Part shown: one piece after another, positions 1 to 7,398 of the stretch
Layout of the letters: each line of letters opens with the position of its first letter
Numbering within the stretch: position 1 is the first letter of the stretch
Assembly (NCBI GenBank): GCA_017471185.1
Contig: JAFUVZ010000040.1
Coordinates: 1-42,521 of the forward strand
Direction: 5' to 3'
From: Bacteroidaceae bacterium
Lineage (GTDB): Bacteria > Bacteroidota > Bacteroidia > Bacteroidales > Bacteroidaceae
DNA length: 42,521 bases
The notes under the pieces: model-generated
Told to the model about the DNA's origin: nothing
Seen by the model: the letters and a program-made list of their open reading frames with translations, nothing else
Database searches by the model: none
Position numbers and translations under genes: made by a program

Positions 1-148
1 TACCACCGCACATATAATGAGCCGCAGGTCTTACGGGGATATATTCTTTCGTAATGTCAATGCCGATAGACAGGCATTTCTTGTAGATGTTGGGGAAATG
101 ACGCTTAGTCTCTTCCGGGTCTTTATGAGTAACGTCTAAGCCTGCCAT
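1..148 (-). pseudogene. nadB: 5'-truncated L-aspartate oxidase fragment
   Basis: The reverse strand reads 49 codons ending in PAAHYMCGG at the window edge, preceded by [16 protein letters not shown] and [11 protein letters not shown]. This matches the middle of L-aspartate oxidase (NadB), the flavoenzyme that makes iminoaspartate for NAD synthesis; PAAHYxCGG is its conserved active-site region. A full NadB has about 300 residues before this point. Here the frame opens at an ATG at 146-148 and meets a stop just upstream, so the N-terminal flavin-binding part is missing. The break coincides with a perfect inverted repeat at 149-183. The 3' part continues outside the window. It is read as a gene remnant or rearrangement breakpoint; an assembly artefact at a contig edge is possible. 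Confidence 0.75.
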
Positions 149-183
149 TAGCTACCGCTAAGCAAGGCATCAGGCGGTAGCTA
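149..183. repeat. Perfect 10-bp inverted repeat at nadB breakpoint
   Basis: TAGCTACCGC at 149-158 and its exact complement GCGGTAGCTA at 174-183 enclose 15 nt. There is no T-tract, so it is not an obvious terminator. It begins at the exact base where nadB homology ends, suggesting an element end or a recombination scar. Confidence 0.6.
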
Positions 184-243
184 TTGAGTAAAGCGCCAGT
201 TAATCCATACTTATAGATTTCTTACACGAGAATTTCGGGAAGA

Positions 244-380
244 AGTCTTCACTCTTCATAAAATGACAATAATATGCAGTATCACAGTGAGTTAAATACA
301 TGAAGTGACACGCTGCCTCTTCATACACTTAAACGTATCAATATCAACACATTAATATTACTTTATGAAGAGTGAAGACT
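244..380. repeat. MITE-like element with 19-bp terminal inverted repeats
   Basis: AGTCTTCACTCTTCATAAA at 244-262 is the exact reverse complement of 362-380. The 99-nt interior is AT-rich and has no reading frame. Size (137 bp), long perfect termini and lack of coding content fit a miniature inverted-repeat element. I see no clear target-site duplication, so transposition is not shown. Confidence 0.5.
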
Positions 381-434
381 ATTTTTTAAAATGGAGGTTT
401 TGCGCAAGATTTTACATCAATATAATTTGTTTAT

Positions 435-614
435 GTTTTCGGCTTGCACTATCTTTAGATAACATAGGCTGCGCCTCAACTAATACAAATTAAAGCGAGC
501 TTTATTTGTATTTGTTTTCGGCTTGCACTATCTTTAGATAAAATAGGCTGCGCCTCAACTAATACAAATTAAAGCGAGCTTTATTTGTATTTGTTTTCGG
601 CTTGCACTATCTTT
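435..614 (+). repeat. 79-bp tandem repeat, two copies plus partial third
   Basis: Units start at 435, 514 and 593 (period 79 nt); the third stops after about 22 nt. Each unit holds GGCTTGCACTATCTTT, a GGCTGCGCCTCAACT segment, and a hairpin (AATACAAAT...AAAGC / GCTTTATTTGTATT). Only the last partial copy has an intact -7 box (TATCTTTG); copies 1 and 2 read TATCTTTA. The array directly abuts the GH13 gene and supplies its promoter. Confidence 0.85.
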
Positions 615-615
615 G
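584..615 (+). promoter_or_regulatory. Bacteroidota-type promoter of GH13 gene
   Basis: TTTG at 584-587, 20 nt, then TATCTTTG at 608-615, matching the -33/-7 consensus. Transcription would start near 621, about 14 nt before the ATG at 635. An upstream TTG at 602 lies inside the promoter and cannot be the start codon. Confidence 0.75.
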
Positions 616-634
616 CCAAAACAAAAGACTTATT

Positions 635-2368
635 ATGATGAAGAACCTGATACTTTCTTTGCTGGCTTGCTGCACCTTCACTTGGGCCTCAGCCCAGCAC
701 AAAGCCCCGAAATGGCTGGAAGACGCTGTGTTTTACCAGATTTACCCTTCTGCGTTTATGGATTCGGATGGGAACGGTACGGGCGACTTGCCTGGCATCA
801 CCAGCAAACTCGACTATATCAAAGGCCTGGGCGCCAACGCCATCTGGCTCAACGCATGTTGCGTTTCCGGATGGAAAGACGGGGGCTATGACGTGATTGA
901 CTATTATAAGATTGACCCTCGCTTCGGCACGAATTCTGATTTGGTTAGCCTCGTGGAGGAAGCCCACAAGCGTGGCATCCGTGTGTGCATGGATTTGGTG
1001 GCAGGGCACTCCAGCGACCAAAGCGAATGGTTCCTGCAGTCGAAGAGCGGCAAGGATATGCGATACAGCGACTACTACATCTGGACTGACGAGATCAGCG
1101 ACAAGGAGAAGGAACTGATCAAGCAACGCCATCAGGAGGTGAACCCAGCCGCCAGCTTCACAGGCAGGTTTGTGGAGGCAAACGCCCCTCGCGCCAAGTA
1201 TTTTGAGAAAAACTACTACGAGAGCCAGCCCGCCTTAAACTATGGTTATGCGAATCCTGACCCTAACCATCCGTGGGAGCAACCCGTAACGGCTCCCGGG
1301 CCTCAGGCCTTGCGCAGGGAAATGCGTAACATCATGGCTTTCTGGTTTGACAAGGGAGTTGACGGATTCCGTGTGGATATGGCGCAGAGTCTGGTGAAGA
1401 ACGATACAGACGGACAGGCAACCGCCGCCTTGTGGCACGAGATGAGAAGCTGGGTTGACGAGCATTATCCAGAGCATATCCTGTTGGCGGAGTGGTCGGC
1501 TCCATTGACCTCTATTCCAGCTGGTTTCGACATCGACTTTTTCTTGCCTTGGCGCGACAAGAACGGCTATAAGGAACTGATTCTTCCTGAACCATACGGA
1601 GTGCACAAGAAAGATTATTTCCATCCTGACGGCAACGGTAGCATCAAGGAGTTTGTGCCTTATTACACCAACTGCCTGAAGGAGCTGGGCGACAGAGGCT
1701 ATGTGGCTCTGCAGACATCGAACCACGATTTCCATCGCCCCAACTATGGCGACCGTAATACCATTGAGCAGCTGAAGGTTTCCACCATGTTCTTCCTCAC
1801 GCTCCATAGCATGCCTTTTATCTATTATGGTGATGAAATCGGCATGAAATATAATGTGAATGCGCCAGAGAAAGAAGGCTCTCGCGAAGACCGTCCCGGA
1901 TTCTTCAACGAACGTTCGGGAGAGCGCACGCCGATGCAATGGACCAACGGCAAGAATGCCGGATTCTCTACCTGCGAACCTGAAAACCTCTTCCTGCCAA
2001 TTGATACTGACAACGGCAAGCTGACGGTGGAGACTCAGGAACAAGACCCAAACTCTCTGCTGAACTTCGTGAAGCAGATTCTTCAGTTGCGCAAAGACCA
2101 CAAGGCGATGGGCAACACGGGCGACTGGACCTACGTGGGTGACATCAACCAGCCTTATCCGATGATTTACAAGCGCACGGATGGTAAAGAGACATTCATG
2201 GTAATACTGAATCCAAGCGCGAAGAAGGTGAAGGCTTCCGTGCTCGCACAAGGTTTTGGCAAAGTGTCTTATATCATGGGAAACGGCAAAACAAGCTATA
2301 AGCCAGGCAAATCGGCAGACAAGATTGAGATGAACGGCATCTCTTGTGCCATCTATAAACTTGACTGA
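635..2368 (+). CDS. Secreted GH13 alpha-glycosidase
   Basis: A 577-aa glycoside hydrolase family 13 protein acting on alpha-glucans or maltooligosaccharides outside the cytoplasm. Residues 1-20 form a signal peptide (MMKNLILSLLACCTFTWASA, likely cut before Gln21; LLAC could alternatively be a lipobox). The TIM barrel starts at DAVFYQIYPSAF. The catalytic set is visible: nucleophile Asp248 in GFRVDMA, acid/base Glu286 in LLAEW, and transition-state Asp365 in SNHD. A GxGDLPGI segment near residue 55 and GYDVIDYYKIDP are typical of the alpha-glucosidase and related subfamilies. A short beta-sandwich domain follows from about residue 490. The start at 635 follows a promoter at 584-615. No SusCD partner is adjacent. 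Exact substrate is not readable. Confidence 0.88.
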   Translation: MMKNLILSLLACCTFTWASAQHKAPKWLEDAVFYQIYPSAFMDSDGNGTGDLPGITSKLDYIKGLGANAIWLNACCVSGWKDGGYDVIDYYKIDPRFGTNSDLVSLVEEAHKRGIRVCMDLVAGHSSDQSEWFLQSKSGKDMRYSDYYIWTDEISDKEKELIKQRHQEVNPAASFTGRFVEANAPRAKYFEKNYYESQPALNYGYANPDPNHPWEQPVTAPGPQALRREMRNIMAFWFDKGVDGFRVDMAQSLVKNDTDGQATAALWHEMRSWVDEHYPEHILLAEWSAPLTSIPAGFDIDFFLPWRDKNGYKELILPEPYGVHKKDYFHPDGNGSIKEFVPYYTNCLKELGDRGYVALQTSNHDFHRPNYGDRNTIEQLKVSTMFFLTLHSMPFIYYGDEIGMKYNVNAPEKEGSREDRPGFFNERSGERTPMQWTNGKNAGFSTCEPENLFLPIDTDNGKLTVETQEQDPNSLLNFVKQILQLRKDHKAMGNTGDWTYVGDINQPYPMIYKRTDGKETFMVILNPSAKKVKASVLAQGFGKVSYIMGNGKTSYKPGKSADKIEMNGISCAIYKLD

Positions 2369-2391
2369 CCCCTACCAGAACTACAAAAGGC

Positions 2392-2637
2392 ATGATAACG
2401 AAAGACAGTATAGAGACCGCATATAGTTTCCTGCATCAGAAACGGAACGTGTATATCCATTCCAGACTTGGCTGGCAGAAGGATGACATCGAGGTATCCA
2501 TAGCCGATTATGCCGATAGCATGAACAAGGAGCTATATGATACCATCGCTGGCGGAAGGCCTGATTTCCTGAGGGATCATAAGCGCTTCGGGGAAGACAT
2601 TACGCTTGCCGTAGAATTGCTGGAGAAGATGTTGTGA
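2392..2637 (+). CDS. Small hypothetical protein (81 aa)
   Basis: I do not recognise a family. The 81-aa product is soluble, with no signal peptide or membrane segment, mixed charge, and likely a helix-rich fold (MITKDSIETAYSFLHQKRNV... ending in VELLEKML). It starts 23 nt after the GH13 stop on the same strand, so co-transcription with that gene is likely. Codon use resembles its neighbours and there is no overlapping alternative gene, which supports it being real. Function unknown. Confidence 0.6.
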   Translation: MITKDSIETAYSFLHQKRNVYIHSRLGWQKDDIEVSIADYADSMNKELYDTIAGGRPDFLRDHKRFGEDITLAVELLEKML

Positions 2638-2761
2638 GAGACAGAGACTTCCCATAGCATTTTTTCGTTGTCACCAATGCGGTAACACCATTGATTATTC
2701 TTGCAGGAACAAACTGCAATACTAATAACACATTTTATTAACAGCTAAACATCAATTGAGT

Positions 2762-3469
2762 ATGAAAAAGACAGTTTTGGTAACAGGTGCCAACAAAGGC
2801 ATCGGATTCGGAATCGCGAAACACCTCGGACTGAACGGGTGGAATGTAATCATTGGCGCACGTAATCAAGAACGTGCCGAGAAAGCCATCAGCGAGTTAT
2901 CGTCATCAGGCATATGCGTATCGGGATGGATAAACATCGAGCTTTCTAACCTGGAAAGTATCGGGCAAGCAGCAAGAGAAGTGAATGACAAATTCCCAGA
3001 CTTAAGTCTCTTAGTGAACAATGCCGGCATACCTGGCGACATGAGCGTAGATGGCTTGCATACGGAGATTTGTGACATCAAGCAAACCATAGAAGTGAAC
3101 TTCATTGGAACTTTCGCCCTCACCAAGGCACTGATACCCTTGCTCACAAGAAATACGGGCAGGATTGTCAACGTCACAGTACCATCAGAAATCAGTCCAT
3201 ACTGGCACCCGTTGGGGTACGTGGCGAGCAAAGCCGCACAAAACGCCATGATGGGTGTGATGGCAATGGAGTTCCAGCAGCAGGAAAAGCCTTTGGAAAT
3301 CTTCTCTGTACATCCCGGCCCCACCACAACGGACCTCAATGGCAACATGTGCCTGCCTGGATTTCATGACATTGACACCGTAGGGCAGAAAATGGCAGAG
3401 CTCATCAATGACGGCAAGACCCACCAAGGGGAGTTTATCGAGTTATACCCTATCGTCAAGGAGGACTGA
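2762..3469 (+). CDS. SDR-family oxidoreductase
   Basis: A 235-aa short-chain dehydrogenase/reductase, a cytoplasmic NAD(P)H-dependent oxidoreductase. The Rossmann motif TGANKGIGFGIA lies at residues 8-19, followed by GAR (cofactor selection), NNAG near residue 85, and the catalytic Tyr/Lys pair in YVASK near residue 156. The usual NVSS stretch before the active site reads NVTVPSE, so the catalytic Ser is probably the one in VPSE or ISP; this is slightly unusual. Length fits classical SDRs (about 250). I chose the ATG at 2762; a TTG two codons upstream is less likely. Substrate cannot be inferred. A large hairpin follows the gene. Confidence 0.85.
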   Translation: MKKTVLVTGANKGIGFGIAKHLGLNGWNVIIGARNQERAEKAISELSSSGICVSGWINIELSNLESIGQAAREVNDKFPDLSLLVNNAGIPGDMSVDGLHTEICDIKQTIEVNFIGTFALTKALIPLLTRNTGRIVNVTVPSEISPYWHPLGYVASKAAQNAMMGVMAMEFQQQEKPLEIFSVHPGPTTTDLNGNMCLPGFHDIDTVGQKMAELINDGKTHQGEFIELYPIVKED

Positions 3470-3494
3470 CGCTGTATTTGTGGAAAGATGTATC

Positions 3495-3544
3495 GCAAGT
3501 ATCACTACACCATGCCATCAATGGTTTATTAGAGTGATACTTGC
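3495..3544. terminator. Long palindromic hairpin after SDR gene
   Basis: GCAAGTATCACT (3495-3506) pairs perfectly with AGTGATACTTGC (3533-3544), and an inner ACCAT/ATGGT stem adds to it. No clean T-tract follows, so termination is plausible rather than certain. It marks the left edge of the restriction-modification block. Confidence 0.45.
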
Positions 3545-3652
3545 TGATAACCTTGGAAAAAACAGTGCATATTGAAAGACTGTCCATGTTTTTGCGAGAT
3601 AGTTAACAGAAACACACAAAGTGCTAAAAACGAGATAATATTCAACATCAAG

Positions 3653-3684
3653 TTGGGCGGTTTAACAAATTATGTTTATCTTTG
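3653..3684 (+). promoter_or_regulatory. Promoter of restriction-modification operon
   Basis: TTG at 3653-3655, 21 nt, TATCTTTG at 3677-3684. Transcription would start near 3691, about 22 nt before the XRE regulator ATG. No obvious C-box palindrome is visible around it. Confidence 0.65.
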
Positions 3685-3712
3685 CACATATAAATAGCTA
3701 AAATCAAAATAA

Positions 3713-4132
3713 ATGACGAAGAAAGATTGTCAAAACAGAATCAGAGTGGTTTTGGCCGACAAGCAAATAACAAATAGATGGCTTGCCGAGCAGATGGGTG
3801 TCACCGACATGACTGTCTCCCGGTGGAAAACCAACAAGATACAGCCCTCTATGGCGCAATTTGTAGAAATCGCCCACCTGCTTCAGGTTGATATTAAAGA
3901 CCTGCTGGAAGTGGATTTTAACGCAGAGAAAAAGGCTATATCGGGTATTGACACAATGGCTAAAGATCTTGCTGATGAGATGACCAATGTAAATATCCAT
4001 ACCAAAAAACTTCAAGGCAAGGCATCTATCACACGGGAATATGTCGACAACAATGCCGCAGTTCGTAAGATGCTCACAGAACTAGGCATTATATCTGAAA
4101 CTCTGTCGCGCCTAGGAGATATCAAAAAATAG
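3713..4132 (+). CDS. XRE-family regulator with DinD-like C-terminal tail
   Basis: A 139-aa protein with two parts. Residues about 5-65 are a Cro/CI-type helix-turn-helix (NRWLAEQMGVTDMTVSRW... QPSM... LLQVDIKDLLE). Residues about 81-139 (MAKDLADEMTNVN, KKLQG, ITREYVDNNAAVRKML, GI, DIKK) resemble the C-terminal end of DNA-damage-inducible protein D as I remember it from Bacteroidota. This is not the usual end of an XRE controller. The gene is 57 nt upstream of the methyltransferase and the first gene of the operon, so it probably controls restriction-modification expression. The fusion is an inference from recalled family patterns; the HTH assignment is solid. Confidence 0.75.
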   Translation: MTKKDCQNRIRVVLADKQITNRWLAEQMGVTDMTVSRWKTNKIQPSMAQFVEIAHLLQVDIKDLLEVDFNAEKKAISGIDTMAKDLADEMTNVNIHTKKLQGKASITREYVDNNAAVRKMLTELGIISETLSRLGDIKK

Positions 4133-4189
4133 AATGCCATTTGACAAGCGAAGATAAGAAGATGTTGATGAGCAAAAAGAACAATTATT

Positions 4190-5923
4190 ATGGCAGGCAA
4201 ATATAAAAAACAGCAACCTCAGCAATTGGACTTATTCCAGTTGCAAATGGAATACCCTAAGGAGATTATCCAGAATTCGAGTCAGGAGATTGACTTGGAC
4301 AATTTGGATGTTTCTAAGAATGTTCTTATCTGCAATGTCAAGAAAGACAATACCCGCCATTTTCTTGATGGTACGGCAAAAATATACTATACCGGTAAAG
4401 AATTCCCTTCGACCATTGCCCTTAACAAGCTATACTATTTCATTCCATACTTTGGCACGAAATGTGGACTAGGCTTTACGGGCTTTCGCGACTTGTACTT
4501 GATAAAGATTGCACGTGTGGGAACAAGAAAAGAGGGTGAGCCGGATAACGACCCTAAGGATTTGCGTCTCGTTTTTGAGCTGCAGTTTGTAAAGCGCCTG
4601 TTCGAACAATATCATCCACACCGACTGAACATTTGGAACTCTTTTACTGATACCACTTTGGCAGCCCTTTCTGAGGCAGGCAAAAAGCAAACTGTAGCCC
4701 TCGAAGATACAATTGTTTTTAATGAGGGCGATGTGAGAATCCAGAAAGGGAAACTAACTCATATTGATTGTTTTGCCGGTCCTGGTGGAATATGCACAGG
4801 GTTGCATGCCGCTGGTATGCAGACATTGGTTGCTATCGAATATATCAAGAGTTGTTGTGAGACCTATACAGCTAATCACCCCGAAGTACACGTTATCCAC
4901 TCAGACATTCGTGAAGTGATGGCAGAACAGATAGTTCCCTATATTCCAGCCAACGGTGTAGATTTAGTTACATCTGGTATGCCTTGTGAGACTTTTTCAA
5001 CGGCAGGCAACACTTCTCGTTCATTCTATGATGACCGTCAATTCCTGTTCCGCGAAGGAATTCGTATAGCGCAAATAGCTAATGCGAAAATGATACTCTT
5101 TGAGAATGTACCAGCCATTACCTCAAAGCGAGAGGCTAAGCAATCAGGAGATTTGATAGTTAACATCCTCAAAAGAGAACTCCGTGCAGCTGGGTATGGG
5201 AACTATATTGAGGTGGTTCTGGATTCCACTAAATATGGCGTACCACAGAAGCGGAATCGCTTTTTCATTCTCGCCTGCCGTTTTCCAGAATGGAAACTCG
5301 GGATACCAAAACCATTAGACAGTCCTATAGTAACGGTGAAAGAAGCGTTGGCAGGTCTTCCTAATGTAATAGCTAACAGCAATCAAGAAGGCAAAGAATA
5401 TACAGACGAACATTCTGATTTTGAGCAATTGATGCGCAACGATGCTTTTTGGGACAGAGAGATGATGTCTTCGAAAAGCATCATGAACCACATGCCTATG
5501 AAACACCGCGAATGTACGCTCAAACGCTTTGCTTTACTTAGACAGGGCGAAAGTTTGAAATCCCTGTTTGACCGATATCAGGGCGATGAACGTGAACGCT
5601 TGCAAGATGAACGCATCTTACCGAAGAAAATGTTTATTAAGCGCAACTATCGCCTGCTGCCAGATGAACCTTCCCCTACTGTAACAAGCCATTGTCTAGA
5701 CGAATTTGTACATCCAGACTATGATCGAGCATTAACAGTCCGAGAATGTGCCAGATTGCAGTCTTTTCCAGACTCGTACACCTTCGCAGGTGGTCCATAT
5801 ATCGTACCTCACATTGACCGTACTGTACAGGACAAGTATGAGCAAATCGGTGATGCAGTACCACCATTGCTGGCCTACGCATGGGGAAAGAAAATCATAG
5901 AACTTTTTGAAACAAATGATTAG
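4190..5923 (+). CDS. DNA (cytosine-5)-methyltransferase
   Basis: A 577-aa C5-cytosine methyltransferase, the protective half of a type II restriction-modification system. The first ~190 residues form an extra N-terminal domain I cannot name (CNVKKDNTRHF, LNKLYYFIPYF). The catalytic domain then shows motif I (DCFAGPGG, 193-200), motif IV with catalytic Cys266 in GMPCETFS (PCE rather than the common PCQ), motif VI FENV, motif VIII VPQKRNRFFI, motif IX RECARLQSFPD, and motif X GDAVPP. The target-recognition region between VIII and IX is short. It lies between the XRE regulator and, 9 nt downstream, the endonuclease. If the endonuclease is BsaWI-like, the target should contain CCGG. Confidence 0.92.
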   Translation: MAGKYKKQQPQQLDLFQLQMEYPKEIIQNSSQEIDLDNLDVSKNVLICNVKKDNTRHFLDGTAKIYYTGKEFPSTIALNKLYYFIPYFGTKCGLGFTGFRDLYLIKIARVGTRKEGEPDNDPKDLRLVFELQFVKRLFEQYHPHRLNIWNSFTDTTLAALSEAGKKQTVALEDTIVFNEGDVRIQKGKLTHIDCFAGPGGICTGLHAAGMQTLVAIEYIKSCCETYTANHPEVHVIHSDIREVMAEQIVPYIPANGVDLVTSGMPCETFSTAGNTSRSFYDDRQFLFREGIRIAQIANAKMILFENVPAITSKREAKQSGDLIVNILKRELRAAGYGNYIEVVLDSTKYGVPQKRNRFFILACRFPEWKLGIPKPLDSPIVTVKEALAGLPNVIANSNQEGKEYTDEHSDFEQLMRNDAFWDREMMSSKSIMNHMPMKHRECTLKRFALLRQGESLKSLFDRYQGDERERLQDERILPKKMFIKRNYRLLPDEPSPTVTSHCLDEFVHPDYDRALTVRECARLQSFPDSYTFAGGPYIVPHIDRTVQDKYEQIGDAVPPLLAYAWGKKIIELFETND

Positions 5924-5932
5924 TTATCATAT

Positions 5933-6799
5933 ATGGAGAATAAGTATTACCAATTTTGTCTGAGAACCTATCAGAATGAATACACACGTTGCTTTCAAAA
6001 ATTGAAAGCAGAGCATAAATCCCCTGTATCCAATAAACTTGCAGAGGACTTTGACCGCGAGGCCCAAAAATCAGCCATCCGCATTGCAATCACCAAAGCC
6101 TTGCGTCAATTTCCCGATGAACCAGTAGCAGAGTTGTGGAGTGCCATCTATCGTGCTCATTTATTCCGAAAATCGGGGATTTCAGATCTCGAAACCATCA
6201 ATAAAGTTATTAGTGCCGACCAAAGTTGGAAAAAATCAAGCGGTCATGCTTTCGAAGAAATGGTCAAAGAATTAGCTTCTCTTGCACTTTATGGAACGGG
6301 TGTTGAAATCATATTGCAGCGCGACCTTAACACGTTGATTAAAGCTGGTGAACTGGCCAATGAGCCACGGGATATTAGTTGGCTGAAAGAGCAAATAAAG
6401 GCCAATATCTTTGACTTGTACGGCATCTTGACTATTGAAGGAAAGAAGTTCTGCTTTGGTTGCGTGCAAGCAAAAACGAGTATTCGCGACCGAGTGACTC
6501 GCGACAGGGAGCCATCCATCCATGCTATGCAATCGTTTTTCTGGAGTGTGGTCTTCGTGTTAGATGGTGATTTCCTGCGTCTTCCCAAATTTGTCAGTAT
6601 GATTAATGGTGGCTCAGAAGAGTTCCGTGAAAATGGTTGGCACGGCATGTATGTGCTGTCGGCCAAAGAAACAAACCAACGTATTTACCCGCTGACAATG
6701 GACTTTGACATTTTCAAGTCCCATGCTCTACAGGCTGCAGAGCAATGGCAAAAACGTCGTCAGTGGTTTGATAGCAGATGGATTGCTGTGACCTCATGA
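5933..6799 (+). CDS. Type II restriction endonuclease, BsaWI/CCGG-like
   Basis: A 288-aa protein directly after the methyltransferase, with the layout of a PD-(D/E)XK nuclease: Asp161 in FDLYG, then CVQAKTSIRDRVTRDREPS with Lys181. The Lys followed by an RDR...RDRE cluster is the hallmark of CCGG-cutting enzymes (Cfr10I, Bse634I, BsaWI), in which the second acidic residue sits downstream of the Lys. The early segment SGHAFEEMVKELA fits the usual N-terminal helix. The BsaWI-family call is from memory of its QxKTSIRDR motif; WCCGGW is a guess at the target. Length is normal for the family. It is the third gene of the operon, and a separate AlbA_2 gene follows 44 nt later. Confidence 0.8.
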   Translation: MENKYYQFCLRTYQNEYTRCFQKLKAEHKSPVSNKLAEDFDREAQKSAIRIAITKALRQFPDEPVAELWSAIYRAHLFRKSGISDLETINKVISADQSWKKSSGHAFEEMVKELASLALYGTGVEIILQRDLNTLIKAGELANEPRDISWLKEQIKANIFDLYGILTIEGKKFCFGCVQAKTSIRDRVTRDREPSIHAMQSFFWSVVFVLDGDFLRLPKFVSMINGGSEEFRENGWHGMYVLSAKETNQRIYPLTMDFDIFKSHALQAAEQWQKRRQWFDSRWIAVTS

Positions 6800-6843
6800 T
6801 AAGAGACACTTTAACTTAGCATAAGTATTCCTCTATTATAATA

Positions 6844-7380
6844 ATGACCATACAAGAAATAATAGTTCGGAAAGAAGACCAAACGTTTGACTGCAAGAGC
6901 ATTCAAATAGACCCGAAGGCTTTGGCAGTGCCCATTGTAGCATTTGCCAATGCGGATGGTGGTGTGATAGCCATTGGGGTATCGGATAAGACTCGGAAGA
7001 TTGAGGGGGTTGACCAACATACGGAGAAGTTGAACGAACTGCTGCGTGTGCCATTTGATTTCTGCAATCCATCGGTTCCAGTGACATGCTCATACCTGCC
7101 TTGCACAGATAAGGATGGGAACGAGAACCGTATCTTGTTGATGGAGATTCCTGCCAGTTCGAGCCTGCATACCAACCAGGCAGATGAAGCCTTTATGCGT
7201 GTTGGCGATAAGAGTCGGAAACTGACCTTTGATGAGCGTGTGCAACTGATGTACGACAAAGGGGAACGCTACTACGAAGATACAGCAGTGTATGGCGCAA
7301 CCATCGATGACATTGACATGGATGCTGTGGCCGACTATGCCAAATTGGTCGGCTATGGAAAAAGTCCCCTGCAATACTAG
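6844..7380 (+). CDS. AlbA_2-domain regulator, N-terminal half
   Basis: 178 residues carrying the AlbA_2 (Schlafen-type) domain: EDQTFDCKSIQID near the start, VAFANADGGVIAIGV, FMRVGDKSRKL. These proteins normally continue with an ATPase-like domain and a winged helix. Here the frame is closed by TAG at 7378-7380, and the same frame goes straight on as RENNGFV and then the downstream half. So this is the front of one gene of about 525 codons interrupted by a single in-frame nonsense codon (probably TTG to TAG, since relatives read YLRENNGF). It lies in the restriction-modification block. It may be a pseudogene, or two separate polypeptides may be made. Confidence 0.75.
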   Translation: MTIQEIIVRKEDQTFDCKSIQIDPKALAVPIVAFANADGGVIAIGVSDKTRKIEGVDQHTEKLNELLRVPFDFCNPSVPVTCSYLPCTDKDGNENRILLMEIPASSSLHTNQADEAFMRVGDKSRKLTFDERVQLMYDKGERYYEDTAVYGATIDDIDMDAVADYAKLVGYGKSPLQY

Positions 7381-7398
7381 CGAGAAAACAATGGTTTT

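Noticed and set aside
435-614. Possible CRISPR-like array in the 79-bp repeats
   Set aside because: The repeats are directly contiguous with no unique spacers, and contain a promoter and hairpin.
602-634. Upstream TTG start for the GH13 gene
   Set aside because: It lies within the -7 box; signal peptide begins at 635.
689-1132. Long antisense reading frames over the GH13 gene and many others
   Set aside because: Shadow frames opposite clear coding sequence with no motifs or promoters.
2640-2761. Promoter before the SDR gene (TTG at 2668, TATTCTTG at 2696)
   Set aside because: Spacing is 25 nt and the -7 box has a mismatch; not convincing.
7378-7380. TAG as a recoded sense codon (e.g. pyrrolysine)
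   Set aside because: No recoding machinery seen and a simple Leu codon mutation explains it.
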